The position numbers were made by a program, and so were the translations under genes. The notes below the pieces were generated by a model. It ran no database searches, was not told where the DNA came from, and saw only the letters and a list, made by a program, of their open reading frames with translations. From the NCBI RefSeq assembly GCF_000690905.1, contig NZ_JMCL01000034.1, positions 16,779-80,778 of the forward strand: a DNA stretch of 64,000 bases, in the 5' to 3' direction. The DNA is from Pseudomonas sp. Ant30-3 (GTDB lineage: Bacteria; Pseudomonadota; Gammaproteobacteria; Pseudomonadales; Pseudomonadaceae). Position 1 is the stretch's first letter. Each line of letters starts with the position of its first letter. This document shows, one piece after another, positions 22,297 through 33,894 of the stretch.

Positions 22297-23282
22297 AACC
22301 GAAACGTTTCGCGCTGACACCCGGTGAACCGGCCGGCATAGGTCCAGACCTGTGCCTGCTGCTCGCCTCGCATACCCAGCCCCACCCCCTGATTGCCATT
22401 ACCAGCCGCGACCTGCTCCTCGAGCGGGCCGCGCAGCTGGGTGTGGCGGTCGATTTGTTGCCGGTCACGCCGGATGCCTGGCCGGATACTCCCGCGCCAG
22501 CCAACAGCCTGTACGTCTGGGATACGCCGCTGAGTGCTCCGGTTCATGCCGGTCAACTTGATAAAGCCAATGCCGCTTTCGTTCTGGAAACTCTGACCCG
22601 AGCGGGCCAGGGCTGCCTGGACGGAGATTTTGCCGGCATGATCACCGCCCCGGTGCACAAGGGCGTGATCAACGAATCGGGTATCGCGTTTTCCGGGCAC
22701 ACGGAATTTCTCGCCGACCTGACCCACACCGCGCAAGTGGTGATGATGCTCGCGACGCGCGGTTTGCGTGTTGCGCTGGTCACCACCCACCTGCCCTTGC
22801 GCGAGATTGCCGATGCGATCACGCCCGAGCGGCTGGAGCGGGTCACGCGAATCCTGCACAGCGAACTGCAAGAAAAATTCGGCATCGCCCAACCGCGCAT
22901 TCTGGTCTGCGGGCTCAACCCGCACGCCGGTGAAGGCGGTCACCTGGGCCATGAAGAAATCGACATCATCGAACCTATCTTAGAGCGCCTGCGCGGCGAA
23001 GGCATGGACCTTCGCGGTCCCCTGCCCGCCGACACTCTGTTTACCCCCAAATATCTGGAGCACTGCGACGCGGTGCTGGCGATGTACCACGACCAGGGCT
23101 TGCCCGTGCTGAAGTACAAAGGCTTCGGCGCGGCGGTCAACGTGACCCTCGGCTTGCCGATCATCCGCACCTCGGTCGACCACGGCACCGCCCTGGACCT
23201 GGCCGGCAGCGGCAGGATCGACACCGGCAGCCTGCAAGTCGCCCTGGAAACCGCCTACCAGATGGCCGAGACCCGTTTATGA
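22293..23282 (+). CDS. pdxA: 4-hydroxythreonine-4-phosphate dehydrogenase
   Basis: 329 residues. NAD-dependent oxidation of 4-phosphohydroxy-L-threonine in pyridoxal phosphate synthesis. Family blocks: [13 protein letters not shown] at the start, [15 protein letters not shown] with a metal His, [11 protein letters not shown] and the metal-binding [14 protein letters not shown]. It overlaps surA by 4 nt and rsmA by 4 nt, consistent with one operon. Confidence 0.97.
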   Translation: MKPKRFALTPGEPAGIGPDLCLLLASHTQPHPLIAITSRDLLLERAAQLGVAVDLLPVTPDAWPDTPAPANSLYVWDTPLSAPVHAGQLDKANAAFVLETLTRAGQGCLDGDFAGMITAPVHKGVINESGIAFSGHTEFLADLTHTAQVVMMLATRGLRVALVTTHLPLREIADAITPERLERVTRILHSELQEKFGIAQPRILVCGLNPHAGEGGHLGHEEIDIIEPILERLRGEGMDLRGPLPADTLFTPKYLEHCDAVLAMYHDQGLPVLKYKGFGAAVNVTLGLPIIRTSVDHGTALDLAGSGRIDTGSLQVALETAYQMAETRL

Positions 23283-24091
23283 CCGAGCATTACCAACACA
23301 AGGCGCGCAAGCGTTTTGGCCAGAACTTCCTCCACGATGCCGGCGTTATCGACCGCATCCTGCGCGCCATCCGCGCCAAACCCGAAGACCGCCTGCTGGA
23401 AATCGGTCCGGGCCAGGGTGCACTGACCCAGGGCCTGCTCAACAGTGGCGGGCAGCTGGATGTCGTCGAGTTGGACAAGGACCTGATTCCGATCCTCAAC
23501 CAGCAGTTTGCCGACAAGAGCAATTTCAACCTGCATCAGGGCGATGCGTTGAAGTTCGACTTCAATAGCCTCAATGCGGCACCGAACAGTCTGCGTGTGG
23601 TTGGTAACCTGCCGTATAACATTTCCACGCCGCTGATTTTTCACCTCTTGAACAACGCAGCGATCATTCGCGACATGCACTTCATGTTGCAAAAGGAAGT
23701 GGTCGAGCGTCTGGCGGCAGGTCCTGGTGGCGGTGATTGGGGCCGTCTGTCGATCATGGTTCAGTACCATTGCCGGGTCGAGCATCTGTTTAACGTCGGT
23801 CCGGGCGCTTTCAATCCGCCGCCGAAGGTCGATTCGGCCATCGTGCGCCTGGTTCCACACGACGTCTTGCCGCACCCGGCCAAGGATCACAAACTGCTGG
23901 AGCGGGTAGTCCGCGAAGCCTTCAACCAGCGCCGCAAGACCTTGCGCAACACCCTTAAATTGCTGCTGAGCAATGATGAGATCGAAGCCGCCGGTGTCGA
24001 CGGCAGCCTGCGCCCCGAGCAACTTGATCTGGCCGCATTCGTGCGCCTGGCCGACAAGCTCAGCGAACAGGTCAAACCTGTCGGCGATTGA
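23279..24091 (+). CDS. rsmA: 16S rRNA dimethyladenosine transferase
   Basis: 270 residues (KsgA). It dimethylates two adjacent adenosines in the 3'-terminal loop of 16S rRNA during 30S maturation. [10 protein letters not shown], the SAM-binding [10 protein letters not shown] and the catalytic NLPYNIST are all present. Fourth gene of the lptD operon; kasugamycin sensitivity depends on this enzyme in other bacteria. Confidence 0.97.
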   Translation: MTEHYQHKARKRFGQNFLHDAGVIDRILRAIRAKPEDRLLEIGPGQGALTQGLLNSGGQLDVVELDKDLIPILNQQFADKSNFNLHQGDALKFDFNSLNAAPNSLRVVGNLPYNISTPLIFHLLNNAAIIRDMHFMLQKEVVERLAAGPGGGDWGRLSIMVQYHCRVEHLFNVGPGAFNPPPKVDSAIVRLVPHDVLPHPAKDHKLLERVVREAFNQRRKTLRNTLKLLLSNDEIEAAGVDGSLRPEQLDLAAFVRLADKLSEQVKPVGD

Positions 24092-24204
24092 CCGTCGATG
24101 AACGCTATCGGGTAGGACGTCAGTCTGGTTTACTACCCGATACTTGGCCTAGACTGAACCCATCAGCTACGCCCGCGTTCCGCTTCGTTTTTAAGGCCTT
24201 TTGC

Positions 24205-24585
24205 ATGTCCGATTCTCGTTACCAGGTCGACGTCACCGTCGTCACCCGCTATCTGGCAGAACAATCGCAACCCGAACAAGAGCGCTTTGCGTTCGCCTAC
24301 ACCATCACAGTGGTCAACAACGGCCTCGTGCCAGCCAAGCTGCTGACACGGCACTGGGTGATCACCGACGGTGACGGACATGTCGAGGAGGTTCGCGGTG
24401 CGGGTGTGGTCGGTCAGCAACCGTTGATCGACCCGGGCAAAAGCCACACCTACAGCAGCGGCACGGTCATGACCTCCAAAGTCGGCACCATGCAGGGCAC
24501 CTACGAGATGCTCGCCGATGATGGCGAACGTTTCGATGCCATCATTGCTCCTTTCCGACTGGCGGTGCCCGGAGCCCTGCACTGA
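24205..24585 (+). CDS. apaG: ApaG protein
   Basis: 126 residues from ATG 24205; an open extension to 24088 lacks family similarity and is rejected. A single Fn3-like beta-sandwich of the ApaG/DUF525 family ([22 protein letters not shown] and the [13 protein letters not shown] end). Its cellular role is unsettled; it is nearly always next to apaH, with which it overlaps by one base (TGATG). Confidence 0.95.
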   Translation: MSDSRYQVDVTVVTRYLAEQSQPEQERFAFAYTITVVNNGLVPAKLLTRHWVITDGDGHVEEVRGAGVVGQQPLIDPGKSHTYSSGTVMTSKVGTMQGTYEMLADDGERFDAIIAPFRLAVPGALH

Positions 24586-25466
24586 TGGCAACGTATGCCG
24601 TCGGCGACCTTCAGGGCTGTCTTGAACCCTTGAAGTGTCTGCTCAAGCAAGTTGCCTTCGACCCTGCCCGGGACAAACTGTGGCTGGTCGGCGATTTGGT
24701 TAACCGCGGTCCGCAGTCGCTGGAAACCCTGCGTTTCCTCTATAGCATTCGCGAATCGCTGGTGTGCGTGCTCGGCAATCATGACCTGCACTTGCTGGCC
24801 GCCGGCCACAACATCGAACGCCTGAAAAAAGCCGACACCCTTCGGGAAATTCTCGCAGCACCTGATCGCGCGGAACTGCTGGAGTGGGTCCGCCAGCAAA
24901 AGCTTGTGCATTACGACGAGGTGCGCAATATCGCCCTGGTGCATGCCGGCATCCCGCCGCAATGGTCCCTGCGCAAAGCCTTGAAATGCGCCGCCGAAGT
25001 AGAAGAAGCCTTGCGCGACGACAACCGTTTCGCACCCTATCTGGATGGCATGTACGGCAACGAGCCGTTGAAATGGGACAGTGACCTCAAAGGCGTGACA
25101 CGTCTGCGGGTAATCACCAACTATTTCACCCGCATGCGTTTCTGCACCGCCGAGGGCAAGCTGGACCTCAAGAGCAAGGAAGGCCTCGACTCTGCTCCGC
25201 ACGGTTACAAGCCATGGTTCCAACACAAGGAACGCAAGACCAGGGATACGAAGATCATCTTCGGTCACTGGGCTGCGCTGGAAGGCCAGTGCAATGAACC
25301 CGGCGTGTTTGCTCTCGACACCGGGTGCGTCTGGGGCGGTTCGTTGACCCTGATGAATGTTGACACCGGCGAACGCCTGCCTTGCAAATGCGACGAGCAC
25401 GGTAACGCCCTGCCCCCAGACACCACCGCCCTATCCGAACAAACGCCAGCCAGCGCCCGGCGCTAG
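24585..25466 (+). CDS. apaH: Symmetrical bis(5'-nucleosyl)-tetraphosphatase
   Basis: 293 residues. Hydrolyses Ap4A to two ADP and decaps Np4-capped RNA. Metallophosphoesterase motifs are [29 protein letters not shown] and FGHWAALEG. Translation is coupled to apaG. Confidence 0.97.
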   Translation: MATYAVGDLQGCLEPLKCLLKQVAFDPARDKLWLVGDLVNRGPQSLETLRFLYSIRESLVCVLGNHDLHLLAAGHNIERLKKADTLREILAAPDRAELLEWVRQQKLVHYDEVRNIALVHAGIPPQWSLRKALKCAAEVEEALRDDNRFAPYLDGMYGNEPLKWDSDLKGVTRLRVITNYFTRMRFCTAEGKLDLKSKEGLDSAPHGYKPWFQHKERKTRDTKIIFGHWAALEGQCNEPGVFALDTGCVWGGSLTLMNVDTGERLPCKCDEHGNALPPDTTALSEQTPASARR

Positions 25467-25499
25467 GCTGCGCTATCAGCCGTGCCACAGGAGCCCGCC

Positions 25500-25829
25500 A
25501 TGAACGAATTCAAACGTATCCCCCCAGAGCAGGCGCAAGCCCTGCGTGAGCAAGGTGCCGTGGTCGTCGATGTCCGCGATCCAGCAACGTTCGCCGCGCT
25601 GCACATCAGCGGTTCGAAGCACCTGGACAACCATTCCCTGCACGCTTTCATTCAGGCTGCCGACCTCGACGCGCCGACTGTAGTGGTCTGCTATCACGGC
25701 AATTCCAGCCAGGGCGCTGCGGCTTACCTGATTAGCCAGGGCTTCTCCGACGTTTACAGCATGGACGGTGGATTTGAGCTGTGGCGCACGACTTATCCCG
25801 CAGAAACAGCCCAAGACACCGCCGAATAA
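25500..25829 (+). CDS. glpE: Thiosulfate sulfurtransferase GlpE
   Basis: 109 residues from ATG 25500, with AGGAG 7 bases upstream. Single rhodanese domain with the catalytic cysteine in [12 protein letters not shown]; the loop length matches GlpE. It moves sulfane sulfur from thiosulfate to thiophilic acceptors. It lies 33 bp after apaH, probably the last gene of the operon. The 292-bp gap that follows (25830-26121) has a hairpin but no other recognisable gene. Confidence 0.92.
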   Translation: MNEFKRIPPEQAQALREQGAVVVDVRDPATFAALHISGSKHLDNHSLHAFIQAADLDAPTVVVCYHGNSSQGAAAYLISQGFSDVYSMDGGFELWRTTYPAETAQDTAE

Positions 25830-25872
25830 TTTTTTTACAGCGCTCAAGCCCCGGCCCCCGCGGGCTAGGGCG

Positions 25873-25895
25873 GTGGCAGACGAACGGTCTGCCAC
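25873..25895. other. Perfect 9-bp inverted repeat upstream of prkA
   Basis: GTGGCAGAC and GTCTGCCAC flank a 5-base GAACG loop. There is no following T-run, so it is a poor terminator for glpE; it may be an operator or an mRNA hairpin in the long prkA leader. A CTATCCT element near 25935 weakly resembles a sigma-S -10 box. Confidence 0.5.
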
Positions 25896-26121
25896 AACTA
25901 ATTACGTATCTCGCCTTTACCTCCTGAATTCCCAACTATCCTTAAGCGCAGGCCATCCAAAACAGGGGAGAGCCGGTACACCGGCGCGCGGGTCATCGGG
26001 AGTAGCTTTCGGCGTTGCGCTGAAAGAGTTCTGGGGGGTAAACAGCGACCGCCTGTTCGGTTGCTGCCAGCATCGACTGAGTGATCCGGCGTCGGCTCCA
26101 CGTATCGAGCGAGGTGACGTC

Positions 26122-28044
26122 ATGAGTATCTTTAGCCACTTCCAACAACGCTTCGAGTCCACACGCCAGGAAGAACTCTCGCTGCAAGAGTATCTTGAGC
26201 TGTGCAAACAGGACCGCAGCGCCTACGTTTCCGCCGCCGAGCGTCTGCTGCTGGCCATCGGGGAACCGGAGCTGCTCGACACCTCGACCAACTCGAGGCT
26301 GTCGCGAATCTTCTCCAACAAGGTGATCCGTCGCTATCCGGCCTTTGAAGACTTCCATGGGATGGAAGAATGCATAGACCAGATCGTGTCGTATTTCCGC
26401 CACGCCGCGCAGGGCCTGGAGGAAAAGAAACAAATTCTCTACCTGCTGGGTCCCGTCGGTGGTGGTAAATCGTCGCTGGCCGAAAAGCTCAAACAACTGA
26501 TCGAAAAAGTGCCCTTTTACGCGATAAAAGGCTCGCCGGTATTCGAATCGCCTCTGGGTCTGTTCAACGCCACTGAAGATGGCGCGATCCTTGAGGAAGA
26601 CTTCGGCATTCCTCGGCGCTACCTCAATACCATCATGTCGCCATGGGCCACCAAACGCCTCGCCGAATTCGGCGGCGACATCAGCCAGTTCCGCGTAGTG
26701 AAGCTGTATCCGTCGATCCTCAACCAGATCGCCGTCGCCAAAACCGAACCCGGCGACGAAAACAACCAGGACATCTCGGCGCTGGTCGGCAAAGTCGACA
26801 TCCGCAAACTTGAGGAATATCCGCAAAACGACGCCGACGCCTACAGCTACTCGGGCGCATTGTGCCGGGCCAACCAGGGTCTGATGGAATTCGTCGAAAT
26901 GTTCAAGGCACCGATCAAGGTGCTGCACCCATTGCTGACCGCCACGCAGGAAGGCAACTACAACAGTACCGAAGGGCTGGGCGCCATTCCGTTTACAGGA
27001 ATCCTGCTCGCTCACTCCAACGAATCGGAATGGCACACTTTCCGTAACAACAAGAACAACGAAGCGTTCATCGACCGGATCTACATCGTCAAGGTCCCTT
27101 ATTGCCTAAGGGTCAGCGACGAGGTGAAGATCTACGACAAATTGTTGTTCAACAGCTCGCTGGCCAAGGCTCATTGCGCACCAGACACCTTGAAAATGCT
27201 CGCCCAGTTCACTGTGTTGTCTCGCCTCAAGGAGCCGGAGAATTCGAACATCTATTCCAAGATGCGCGTGTATGACGGCGAAAACCTCAAGGACACCGAT
27301 CCGAAGGCCAAGTCGATACAGGAATACCGCGATAACGCCGGTGTCGACGAAGGCATGAACGGTCTCTCGACCCGGTTTGCGTTCAAGATCCTGTCGAAGG
27401 TCTTCAACTTCGATCCGCACGAAATCGCCGCCAACCCGGTGCACCTGCTTTATGTACTGGAACAGCAAATCGAGCAGGAACAGTTCCAGGCCGAAACCCG
27501 CGAACGGTATCTGCGCTTCCTCAAGGAATACCTGGCGCCGCGTTACATCGAGTTCATTGGCAAGGAAATTCAGACCGCCTACCTCGAGTCTTACAGCGAA
27601 TACGGTCAGAACATCTTCGATCGCTACGTGCTGTATGCCGACTTCTGGATTCAGGACCAGGAATACCGCGACCCGGAAACAGGCGAAATCCTCAACCGCG
27701 TCGCGTTAAACGAAGAACTGGAAAAAATCGAGAAACCGGCCGGCATCAGCAATCCGAAGGATTTCCGCAACGAGATCGTCAACTTCGTCCTGCGCGCCCG
27801 GGCCAACAACAACGGCAAGAACCCAACCTGGCTCAGCTACGAAAAACTGCGGGTGGTCATCGAGAAGAAAATGTTCTCCAACACCGAAGACCTCCTGCCC
27901 GTCATCAGCTTCAACGCCAAAGCCAGCAAGGAGGATCAGCAGAAGCACAACGACTTCGTCACACGGATGGTGGAGCGCGGTTATACCGACAAACAGGTTC
28001 GGCTACTTTCCGAATGGTACCTACGGGTCCGTAAGTCGCAGTGA
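26122..28044 (+). CDS. prkA: PrkA-family serine protein kinase (YeaG)
   Basis: 640 residues from ATG 26122 (GAGGTGA upstream). The frame is open 118 codons further up, but that extension crosses the hairpin and has no family similarity. An AAA-like N-domain has the P-loop GPVGGGKSS at residues 110-118, and the C-terminal PrkA kinase domain follows. In enterobacteria YeaG acts with YeaH in nitrogen starvation and stationary-phase stress. Here it is followed by yeaH and spoVR, the usual trio. Confidence 0.95.
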   Translation: MSIFSHFQQRFESTRQEELSLQEYLELCKQDRSAYVSAAERLLLAIGEPELLDTSTNSRLSRIFSNKVIRRYPAFEDFHGMEECIDQIVSYFRHAAQGLEEKKQILYLLGPVGGGKSSLAEKLKQLIEKVPFYAIKGSPVFESPLGLFNATEDGAILEEDFGIPRRYLNTIMSPWATKRLAEFGGDISQFRVVKLYPSILNQIAVAKTEPGDENNQDISALVGKVDIRKLEEYPQNDADAYSYSGALCRANQGLMEFVEMFKAPIKVLHPLLTATQEGNYNSTEGLGAIPFTGILLAHSNESEWHTFRNNKNNEAFIDRIYIVKVPYCLRVSDEVKIYDKLLFNSSLAKAHCAPDTLKMLAQFTVLSRLKEPENSNIYSKMRVYDGENLKDTDPKAKSIQEYRDNAGVDEGMNGLSTRFAFKILSKVFNFDPHEIAANPVHLLYVLEQQIEQEQFQAETRERYLRFLKEYLAPRYIEFIGKEIQTAYLESYSEYGQNIFDRYVLYADFWIQDQEYRDPETGEILNRVALNEELEKIEKPAGISNPKDFRNEIVNFVLRARANNNGKNPTWLSYEKLRVVIEKKMFSNTEDLLPVISFNAKASKEDQQKHNDFVTRMVERGYTDKQVRLLSEWYLRVRKSQ

Positions 28045-28049
28045 AACAG

Positions 28050-28140
28050 CTGAAAGCCACAAGCTAAAAGCTGCAATAGAAGCGTGTTAGCCCTGATGTT
28101 CGGGAATCTGCTCCTATTTGCAGCCTGCGGCTCACAACTT
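28050..28140. repeat. REP-like inverted repeat (AGCTGCAA type) between prkA and yeaH
   Basis: A second repeat class in the window: AAAGCTGCAATAG near 28068 is inverted as CTATTTGCAGC near 28113, with the flanking AGCCACAAGCT and AGCCGCAGG also related. It fills the 118-bp gap between two co-directional genes. Confidence 0.6.
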
Positions 28141-28162
28141 GAAGCTGCCCGGAGGGCCACCT

Positions 28163-29434
28163 ATGAGCTATGTGATCGACCGACGTCTGAACGGCAAGAA
28201 CAAGAGCACGGTGAACCGTCAGCGGTTTTTGCGGCGCTACCGTGATCACATCAAGAAGGCTGTCGAAGAGGCGGTCAGCCGGCGCTCCATTACCGACATG
28301 GAGCACGGCGAACAGATCAGCATTCCTGGCCGTGACATAGACGAGCCGGTGCTTCATCACGGTCGCGGCGGCAAGCAGACCGTCGTACACCCCGGCAATA
28401 AAGAGTTCACCAGCGGCGAGCACATCGCCCGTCCGCAGGGCGGTGCCGGCGGCAGAGGCCCAGGCAAGGCCGGCAATTCGGGTGAAGGGATGGACGAGTT
28501 CGTCTTCCAGATCACTCAGGAAGAATTTCTCGAATTCATGTTCGAGGACCTGGAATTGCCCAATCTGGTCAAGCGCAACCTGACCGGTATCGATACCTTC
28601 AAGACCGTGCGCGCAGGCATCAGCAATGAAGGCAACCCGTCGCGGATCAACATCATCCGCACCTTGCGCTCGGCCCATGCGCGGCGAATCGCCCTGTCCG
28701 GCAGCAGTCGCGCGAAACTGCGCGAAGCCAAGGAAGAATTGCTGCGACTCAAGCGCGATGAGCCGGATAACTTCGGTGACATCCAGGACATCGAGGCCGA
28801 GATCGAAAAACTCAGTGCGCGAATCCACCGCGTGCCATTTCTCGACACCTTCGATCTCAAGTACAACCTGCTGATCAAACAGCCCAATCCAAGCTCGAAA
28901 GCGGTGATGTTCTGCCTGATGGACGTTTCCGGCTCCATGACGCAGGCGACCAAAGACATCGCCAAACGCTTCTTTATCCTGTTGTATCTGTTCCTCAAGC
29001 GTAACTACGACAAAATCGATGTCGTCTTCATCCGCCATCACACCAGTGCCCGCGAAGTCGATGAAGAGGAGTTTTTCTATTCCCGTGAAACCGGCGGGAC
29101 CATCGTTTCCAGCGCACTGAAACTGATGCAGGAGATCATGGCCGAGCGATACCCAAGCAACGAGTGGAACATCTACGCCGCGCAGGCCTCGGACGGCGAC
29201 AACTGGAACGATGATTCACCTATTTGCCGCGACATCCTGATCAACCAGATCATGCCGTTTGTGCAGTACTACACTTACGTCGAGATCACTCCGCGCGAAC
29301 ATCAGGCGCTTTGGTTCGAATACGAACGCATCGCTGACGCTTTTTCTGACACTTTTGCCCAGCAACAACTGGTCTCGGCCGGGGATATCTATCCGGTCTT
29401 CCGTGAACTCTTCCAGCGCAGGTTAGTGACATGA
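28163..29434 (+). CDS. yeaH: YeaH/YhbH family protein (DUF444)
   Basis: 423 residues from ATG 28163, preceded by GGAGG. A Gly-rich stretch (about residues 68-108) precedes a VWA-like fold with the MIDAS-type motif DVSGSM at 254-259. The family works with PrkA in the starvation response; the molecular role is not established. It overlaps spoVR by 4 nt (ATGA). Confidence 0.95.
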   Translation: MSYVIDRRLNGKNKSTVNRQRFLRRYRDHIKKAVEEAVSRRSITDMEHGEQISIPGRDIDEPVLHHGRGGKQTVVHPGNKEFTSGEHIARPQGGAGGRGPGKAGNSGEGMDEFVFQITQEEFLEFMFEDLELPNLVKRNLTGIDTFKTVRAGISNEGNPSRINIIRTLRSAHARRIALSGSSRAKLREAKEELLRLKRDEPDNFGDIQDIEAEIEKLSARIHRVPFLDTFDLKYNLLIKQPNPSSKAVMFCLMDVSGSMTQATKDIAKRFFILLYLFLKRNYDKIDVVFIRHHTSAREVDEEEFFYSRETGGTIVSSALKLMQEIMAERYPSNEWNIYAAQASDGDNWNDDSPICRDILINQIMPFVQYYTYVEITPREHQALWFEYERIADAFSDTFAQQQLVSAGDIYPVFRELFQRRLVT

Positions 29435-30990
29435 CCGCCAAAGAGCAGAAGCGCCAACCCATTTCCACCGGCTCCGAGTGGACGTTCGAGCTGATTCAGG
29501 CCTACGACCGCGAAATCAGTCGTATTGCCGCTCGCTACGCGCTCGATACCTATCCGAACCAGATCGAAGTGATCACTGCCGAGCAAATGATGGATGCTTA
29601 CGCCTCTGTCGGCATGCCGCTGGGCTATCACCATTGGTCCTACGGCAAACACTTCCTCAGTACCGAGAAATCCTACAGCCGGGGCCAGATGGGCCTGGCG
29701 TACGAGATCGTGATCAACTCGGACCCGTGCATCGCTTATCTGATGGAAGAAAACACCATCTGCATGCAGGCGCTGGTGGTGGCTCACGCCTGCTACGGGC
29801 ACAACAGCTTCTTCAAGGGCAACTACCTCTTTCGCACCTGGACCGATGCCAGTTCGATCATTGATTACCTGGTGTTCGCCAAGCAGTACATCATGCAGTG
29901 CGAAGAGCGCCACGGCATCGACGCGGTCGAGGATCTGCTCGACTCGTGCCACGCGCTGATGAACTACGGCGTCGACCGCTATAAACGTCCTTATCCGATT
30001 TCGGCGGAAGAAGAGCGTCGCCGACAGAAGGATCGGGAAGAACACCTGCAAAAACAGATCAACGACCTGTGGCGCACGATTCCAAAGGGCGCCGACAAGT
30101 ACAGCGACAAGGACAACGCGCGTTTCCCTGCCGAGCCGCAGGAAAACATCCTGTATTTCATCGAAAAGCATGCTCCATTGCTGGAGCCGTGGCAGCGGGA
30201 AATCGTACGGATCGTGCGCAAGATCGCGCAGTATTTCTACCCTCAGCGCCAGACCCAGGTGATGAATGAAGGCTGGGCGACGTTCTGGCATTACACGCTC
30301 ATGAATGACCTGTATGACGAAGGGCTGGTCACTGACGGCTTCATGATGGAATTTCTGACCTCCCACACCAGTGTGGTTTACCAACCGGGTTTCGACAGCC
30401 CTTATTACAGTGGCATCAACCCATATACCTTGGGTTTCGCCATGTACCGCGATATTCGGCGCATGTGTGAAAACCCGACTGAGGAAGACCGCCGATGGTT
30501 CCCGGAACTGGCCGGCAGTGACTGGCTATCAAGCATCAAGTTCGCGATGAGCAGCTTCAAGGACGAGAGCTTTATCCTGCAATACCTGTCACCGCAGGTG
30601 ATTCGCGACCTGAAACTGTTCAGCATTCTCGATGATGATCAGAAAGATGATCTGCTGGTCCCGGCCATCCATGACGAAGAGGGATACCGCACCATTCGCG
30701 AAACCCTCGCTGCTCAGTACAACCTGGGTAACCGCGAACCCAATGTGCAGATCTATAGCATCGACCGACGCGGCGACCGCTCGTTGACCCTGCGTCACCA
30801 GCAACATGACCGCAAGCCGCTGGGCGACTCCACCGATGAGGTGCTGAAACACCTTCACCGCCTGTGGGGCTTCGATATTCATCTGGAAACCTTGCAAGGC
30901 GATCAGGTCATGAAAACCCTGCATGTCCCTCCGCGAAGCGAACATGAAGGTGATTATGGCCGGCTGGATCTGGCCGTCATCCATCTTTGA
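29431..30990 (+). CDS. SpoVR family protein
   Basis: 519 residues, full length for the family named after a Bacillus spore-cortex protein but common in non-sporulating Proteobacteria. Conserved blocks include [34 protein letters not shown] and the [10 protein letters not shown] segment. The function is unknown. The invariable neighbourhood with prkA and yeaH suggests a shared stress role, probably via PrkA signalling. Confidence 0.95.
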   Translation: MTAKEQKRQPISTGSEWTFELIQAYDREISRIAARYALDTYPNQIEVITAEQMMDAYASVGMPLGYHHWSYGKHFLSTEKSYSRGQMGLAYEIVINSDPCIAYLMEENTICMQALVVAHACYGHNSFFKGNYLFRTWTDASSIIDYLVFAKQYIMQCEERHGIDAVEDLLDSCHALMNYGVDRYKRPYPISAEEERRRQKDREEHLQKQINDLWRTIPKGADKYSDKDNARFPAEPQENILYFIEKHAPLLEPWQREIVRIVRKIAQYFYPQRQTQVMNEGWATFWHYTLMNDLYDEGLVTDGFMMEFLTSHTSVVYQPGFDSPYYSGINPYTLGFAMYRDIRRMCENPTEEDRRWFPELAGSDWLSSIKFAMSSFKDESFILQYLSPQVIRDLKLFSILDDDQKDDLLVPAIHDEEGYRTIRETLAAQYNLGNREPNVQIYSIDRRGDRSLTLRHQQHDRKPLGDSTDEVLKHLHRLWGFDIHLETLQGDQVMKTLHVPPRSEHEGDYGRLDLAVIHL

Positions 30991-31053
30991 TCCTGTTTCG
31001 GCCTCCGGAAGTTCGACGCAACGGTTATTCTGTCGAGCTAACGGAGGTTTTTT

Positions 31054-32283
31054 ATGCAGATTTATAAAGTCGGTGGAGCGGTTCGTGATCGCCTGCTGGG
31101 CAAACCCGTCACCGATATTGACTGGGTCGTGGTGGGCGCAACTGCCGAAGAAATGCTCGCAAAGGGTTTTCGTCCGGTGGGCGCCGACTTCCCCGTGTTC
31201 CTGCACCCTAAAAGCGGTGAGGAATACGCCCTCGCCCGCACTGAACGTAAAAGCGGTCGCGGTTACGGAGGCTTTACTTTCCACGCCAGCCCTGAAGTCA
31301 CGCTCGAAGAAGACCTGATCCGCCGCGACCTGACGATCAATGCAATGGCTGAAGACGATCAGCAAAATATAACCGATCCCTACCATGGCCAACGAGATCT
31401 GGAAGCGCGCCTGCTGCGTCACGTATCGTCCGCGTTCGCCGAAGATCCCCTCCGGGTACTGCGCGTTGCCCGCTTTGCTGCGCGTTACGCAGCGCTCGGT
31501 TTTACTGTCGCACCCGAAACCATCGAGTTGATGCGCCAGCTCAGCGAATCGGGCGAACTGCAAGCGCTGACCGCAGAACGCAGCTGGAAGGAAATTTCCC
31601 GCGCGCTGCTGGAAGACCAGCCACAGGTTTTTATCGAGGTGTTGCGCGAATGCGGAGCGCTGAGAATATTGATGCCTGAAGTCGAAGCCTTATTCGGTGT
31701 CCCGCAACCTGAAGCTCATCACCCGGAAATTGATACCGGCGTGCATACATTGAGCGTGCTGGAGCAATCGGCGTTGCACAGACAGCCACTGACCGTGCGC
31801 TGGGCGTGCTTGCTGCATGATTTGGGGAAAGGCCTGACACCGGAAGAGGAATGGCCACGACACATTGCCCACGAGAACAAAGGCTTGAAGTTGATCAAAG
31901 CAGTCAACGAACGCTTCAAGGCGCCCAAGGATTGCCAGGAGTTGGCACTGTTGGTCGGCCAATATCACACGCACGGTCATCGTGCGCTGGAGCTCAAACC
32001 TTCCACCTTGCTGGAGTTGCTGCAGAGCTTTGACGTGTACCGCCGACCGCAGCGGTTCGAGGAGTTTATTGCTGCTTGCGAAATGGACGCACGCGGACGC
32101 AAAGGTCTGGAACAGCGTAGTTATCCACAGGCGGATTATCTACGCGGTGCGGCGACTGCGGCGCGCAGCGTTGCCGTGCAACCGTTGCTGGAGAAGGGTT
32201 TCAAAGGGCCGGAGCTGGGCGAAGCGATCAAGCGCGAGCGGCTCAAGGCGTTGAAGGTTTACAAAGAGGCGGCGTCTGCCTGA
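31054..32283 (+). CDS. cca: Multifunctional CCA-adding tRNA nucleotidyltransferase
   Basis: 409 residues. Class II nucleotidyltransferase motif VGGAVRD (residues 6-12), with the catalytic Asp pair DID at 21-23, then [12 protein letters not shown]-terminal HD domain ([15 protein letters not shown]) supplies phosphatase and phosphodiesterase activity. It adds or repairs the CCA end of tRNAs. Monocistronic, with AACGGAGG upstream; convergent with folK. Confidence 0.96.
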   Translation: MQIYKVGGAVRDRLLGKPVTDIDWVVVGATAEEMLAKGFRPVGADFPVFLHPKSGEEYALARTERKSGRGYGGFTFHASPEVTLEEDLIRRDLTINAMAEDDQQNITDPYHGQRDLEARLLRHVSSAFAEDPLRVLRVARFAARYAALGFTVAPETIELMRQLSESGELQALTAERSWKEISRALLEDQPQVFIEVLRECGALRILMPEVEALFGVPQPEAHHPEIDTGVHTLSVLEQSALHRQPLTVRWACLLHDLGKGLTPEEEWPRHIAHENKGLKLIKAVNERFKAPKDCQELALLVGQYHTHGHRALELKPSTLLELLQSFDVYRRPQRFEEFIAACEMDARGRKGLEQRSYPQADYLRGAATAARSVAVQPLLEKGFKGPELGEAIKRERLKALKVYKEAASA

Positions 32284-32361
32284 AGAGGTTCGCGGGCGAG
32301 TCGGACGGCCGAACCGCTCGCTCCTGCTCCGGGCGGCGATCCGACGCAGGTGGCTTGCGCC

Positions 32362-32880
32362 TCACAACAGATTCGAGGGTGTCAGCTGCTCACCGCGCCA
32401 CTCGAATGCAACCGGCGCCAGCACCTGATCAATCTGCGCCTCGCGCCATAATTGCCCGAAGCTTTTGCCCACCCCCGGATGCAGCCGATCCGGCGCGATA
32501 AGCGACAACGGCCACAGCACGAAAGCATTTTTCAGAATCTCGGCCCGCGGCAGCACCAGGCCATCAAAATTGCCGACCAGCTCACCGAACAACAACACAT
32601 CGATATCGAGCGGCAAACCCTTGCGGTCGGGCGCATAACGACCGTTATCCGCCTCGATAAACTTCAACCGGCGATCCAGCTCAACCAATGGCAGATCGGT
32701 GTAAGCCGACACCACGAAATTGAAGAAAGGACCGCTTTTGATGCCCACAGGCTGGCTCTCGAACACCGCTGAGCAGCGGATATCCACTAGGAAACCTGCA
32801 AGCGCCTCAAGGCCTGCCTGCAAATGGGTTTCGCGCTCGATATTGCTACCGAGCCCGAGGTAGACCTGGGTCAGCGACAT
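32362..32880 (-). CDS. folK: 2-amino-4-hydroxy-6-hydroxymethyldihydropteridine pyrophosphokinase
   Basis: 172 residues. HPPK of folate synthesis: GLGSNIERE at the N-terminus, FESQPVGIKSGPFFN, and the ATP/metal block LPLDIDVLLFGE followed by LPRAEILKNAFVLWPL. It overlaps folB by 10 nt, placing successive pathway enzymes in one leftward operon. Confidence 0.95.
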   Translation of the reverse strand: MSLTQVYLGLGSNIERETHLQAGLEALAGFLVDIRCSAVFESQPVGIKSGPFFNFVVSAYTDLPLVELDRRLKFIEADNGRYAPDRKGLPLDIDVLLFGELVGNFDGLVLPRAEILKNAFVLWPLSLIAPDRLHPGVGKSFGQLWREAQIDQVLAPVAFEWRGEQLTPSNLL

Positions 32881-33227
32881 CCGCGCTCGATCTCCACGCC
32901 GACTCCACCGGTGGCTGCCGGCACAGCGCCTGGCTTGGTCAGTTTCAAACGCATCCAGGTGATGTGGAATTCGCTCATCAGCACTTCAACCAAACGCTCG
33001 GCAAATGTCTCCACCAGCTGAAATTGCGCCTGTTCGGCAAACGCCTGGATGCGAGAGGAAACGCTCGCGTAATCGAGCGCCAAAGTCAGGTCATCTCCGG
33101 CAGCCGCCGGGCGATTATCCCAGGCGAAACTCAGATCAAGACGCAAGCACTGTCGGATGCCTCGCTCCCAGTCGTAGGCACCGATTACAGTGTCGACTTC
33201 CAGGCCCTCGATAAACACTCTGTCCAA
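32871..33227 (-). CDS. folB: Dihydroneopterin aldolase
   Basis: 118 residues from a TTG start at 33227. This start is chosen because GGAG stands 8 bases before it and because the protein then begins [20 protein letters not shown], as the family does; an upstream frame to 33251 adds only 8 unrelated residues. It cleaves dihydroneopterin, the step just before FolK. Divergent from plsY by 74 bp. Confidence 0.92.
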   Translation of the reverse strand: MDRVFIEGLEVDTVIGAYDWERGIRQCLRLDLSFAWDNRPAAAGDDLTLALDYASVSSRIQAFAEQAQFQLVETFAERLVEVLMSEFHITWMRLKLTKPGAVPAATGGVGVEIERGCR

Positions 33228-33301
33228 GCACTTTTCTCCGCTGCACGACAAGGGCGCAATGCGCCGTTAGAATCAGGGCGTCCTTGCCCGGAATAGTTAG
33301 C

Positions 33302-33871
33302 ATGTTTTGGTTACTGGCGACTCTCGCCTACCTGCTCGGCTCGCTGTCCTTCGCCATTTTGCTCAGTCGCCTGACCGGTAATCCCGATCCGCGAATGGGT
33401 GGGTCGGGCAACGCCGGTGCCACCAACATGTTGCGTCTGGCCGGCAGAAAACTTGCCGTCCTGACCCTGCTTGGCGACATCTGCAAAGGCCTGCTGCCGG
33501 TATTGATCGCAGAATTTGCAGGACTTTCGCTGCAAGAACAGGCCTGGATCGGCGTTTTCGCCGTCATCGGCCACCTGTTCCCGTTGTACTTTCGCTTCCG
33601 CGGCGGCAAAGGTGTCGCCACTGCTGCCGGCATGTTGCTGGGCCTGTATCCGCCCGCTGCACTGTTGGCCGTCTGCGCATGGCTATTGACGTTCTGGCTG
33701 ACACGCACCAGCTCGCTCGCCGCCCTGATCGCCACACCGCTGACCCTGCCGTTGCTGGCCTGGCAGGAACCTGCGGCACTGCTGCCAATGAGCGCCCTCA
33801 CCGGGCTGATCGTCTGGCGTCATCGCGGCAATCTACGCGACCTGTTTGCCGGGCGCGAACGGCATTTTTAA
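33302..33871 (+). CDS. plsY: Acyl-phosphate:glycerol-3-phosphate acyltransferase
   Basis: 189 residues from ATG 33302; the frame opens at a TTG 18 bases earlier, but without a ribosome site. Integral membrane protein with about five hydrophobic helices. PlsY motifs are [12 protein letters not shown], the second loop [12 protein letters not shown] and the C-terminal [10 protein letters not shown]. It makes lysophosphatidic acid, the first membrane step of phospholipid synthesis. Confidence 0.95.
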   Translation: MFWLLATLAYLLGSLSFAILLSRLTGNPDPRMGGSGNAGATNMLRLAGRKLAVLTLLGDICKGLLPVLIAEFAGLSLQEQAWIGVFAVIGHLFPLYFRFRGGKGVATAAGMLLGLYPPAALLAVCAWLLTFWLTRTSSLAALIATPLTLPLLAWQEPAALLPMSALTGLIVWRHRGNLRDLFAGRERHF

Positions 33872-33894
33872 TACCGCACGTGAGTGCCACTCAT

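Noticed and set aside
22293..23282. Leftward frames antisense to surA, pdxA and rsmA
   Set aside because: Codon-position GC mirrors the sense genes; no motifs and no ribosome sites.
25768..26121. 118-codon in-frame extension upstream of prkA
   Set aside because: Crosses glpE's end and a hairpin, no family similarity; the ATG at 26122 has a ribosome site and gives the standard N-terminus.
33284..33301. TTG start for plsY 18 bases upstream
   Set aside because: No ribosome site and the extra residues do not match the family; ATG 33302 begins directly with the first membrane helix.
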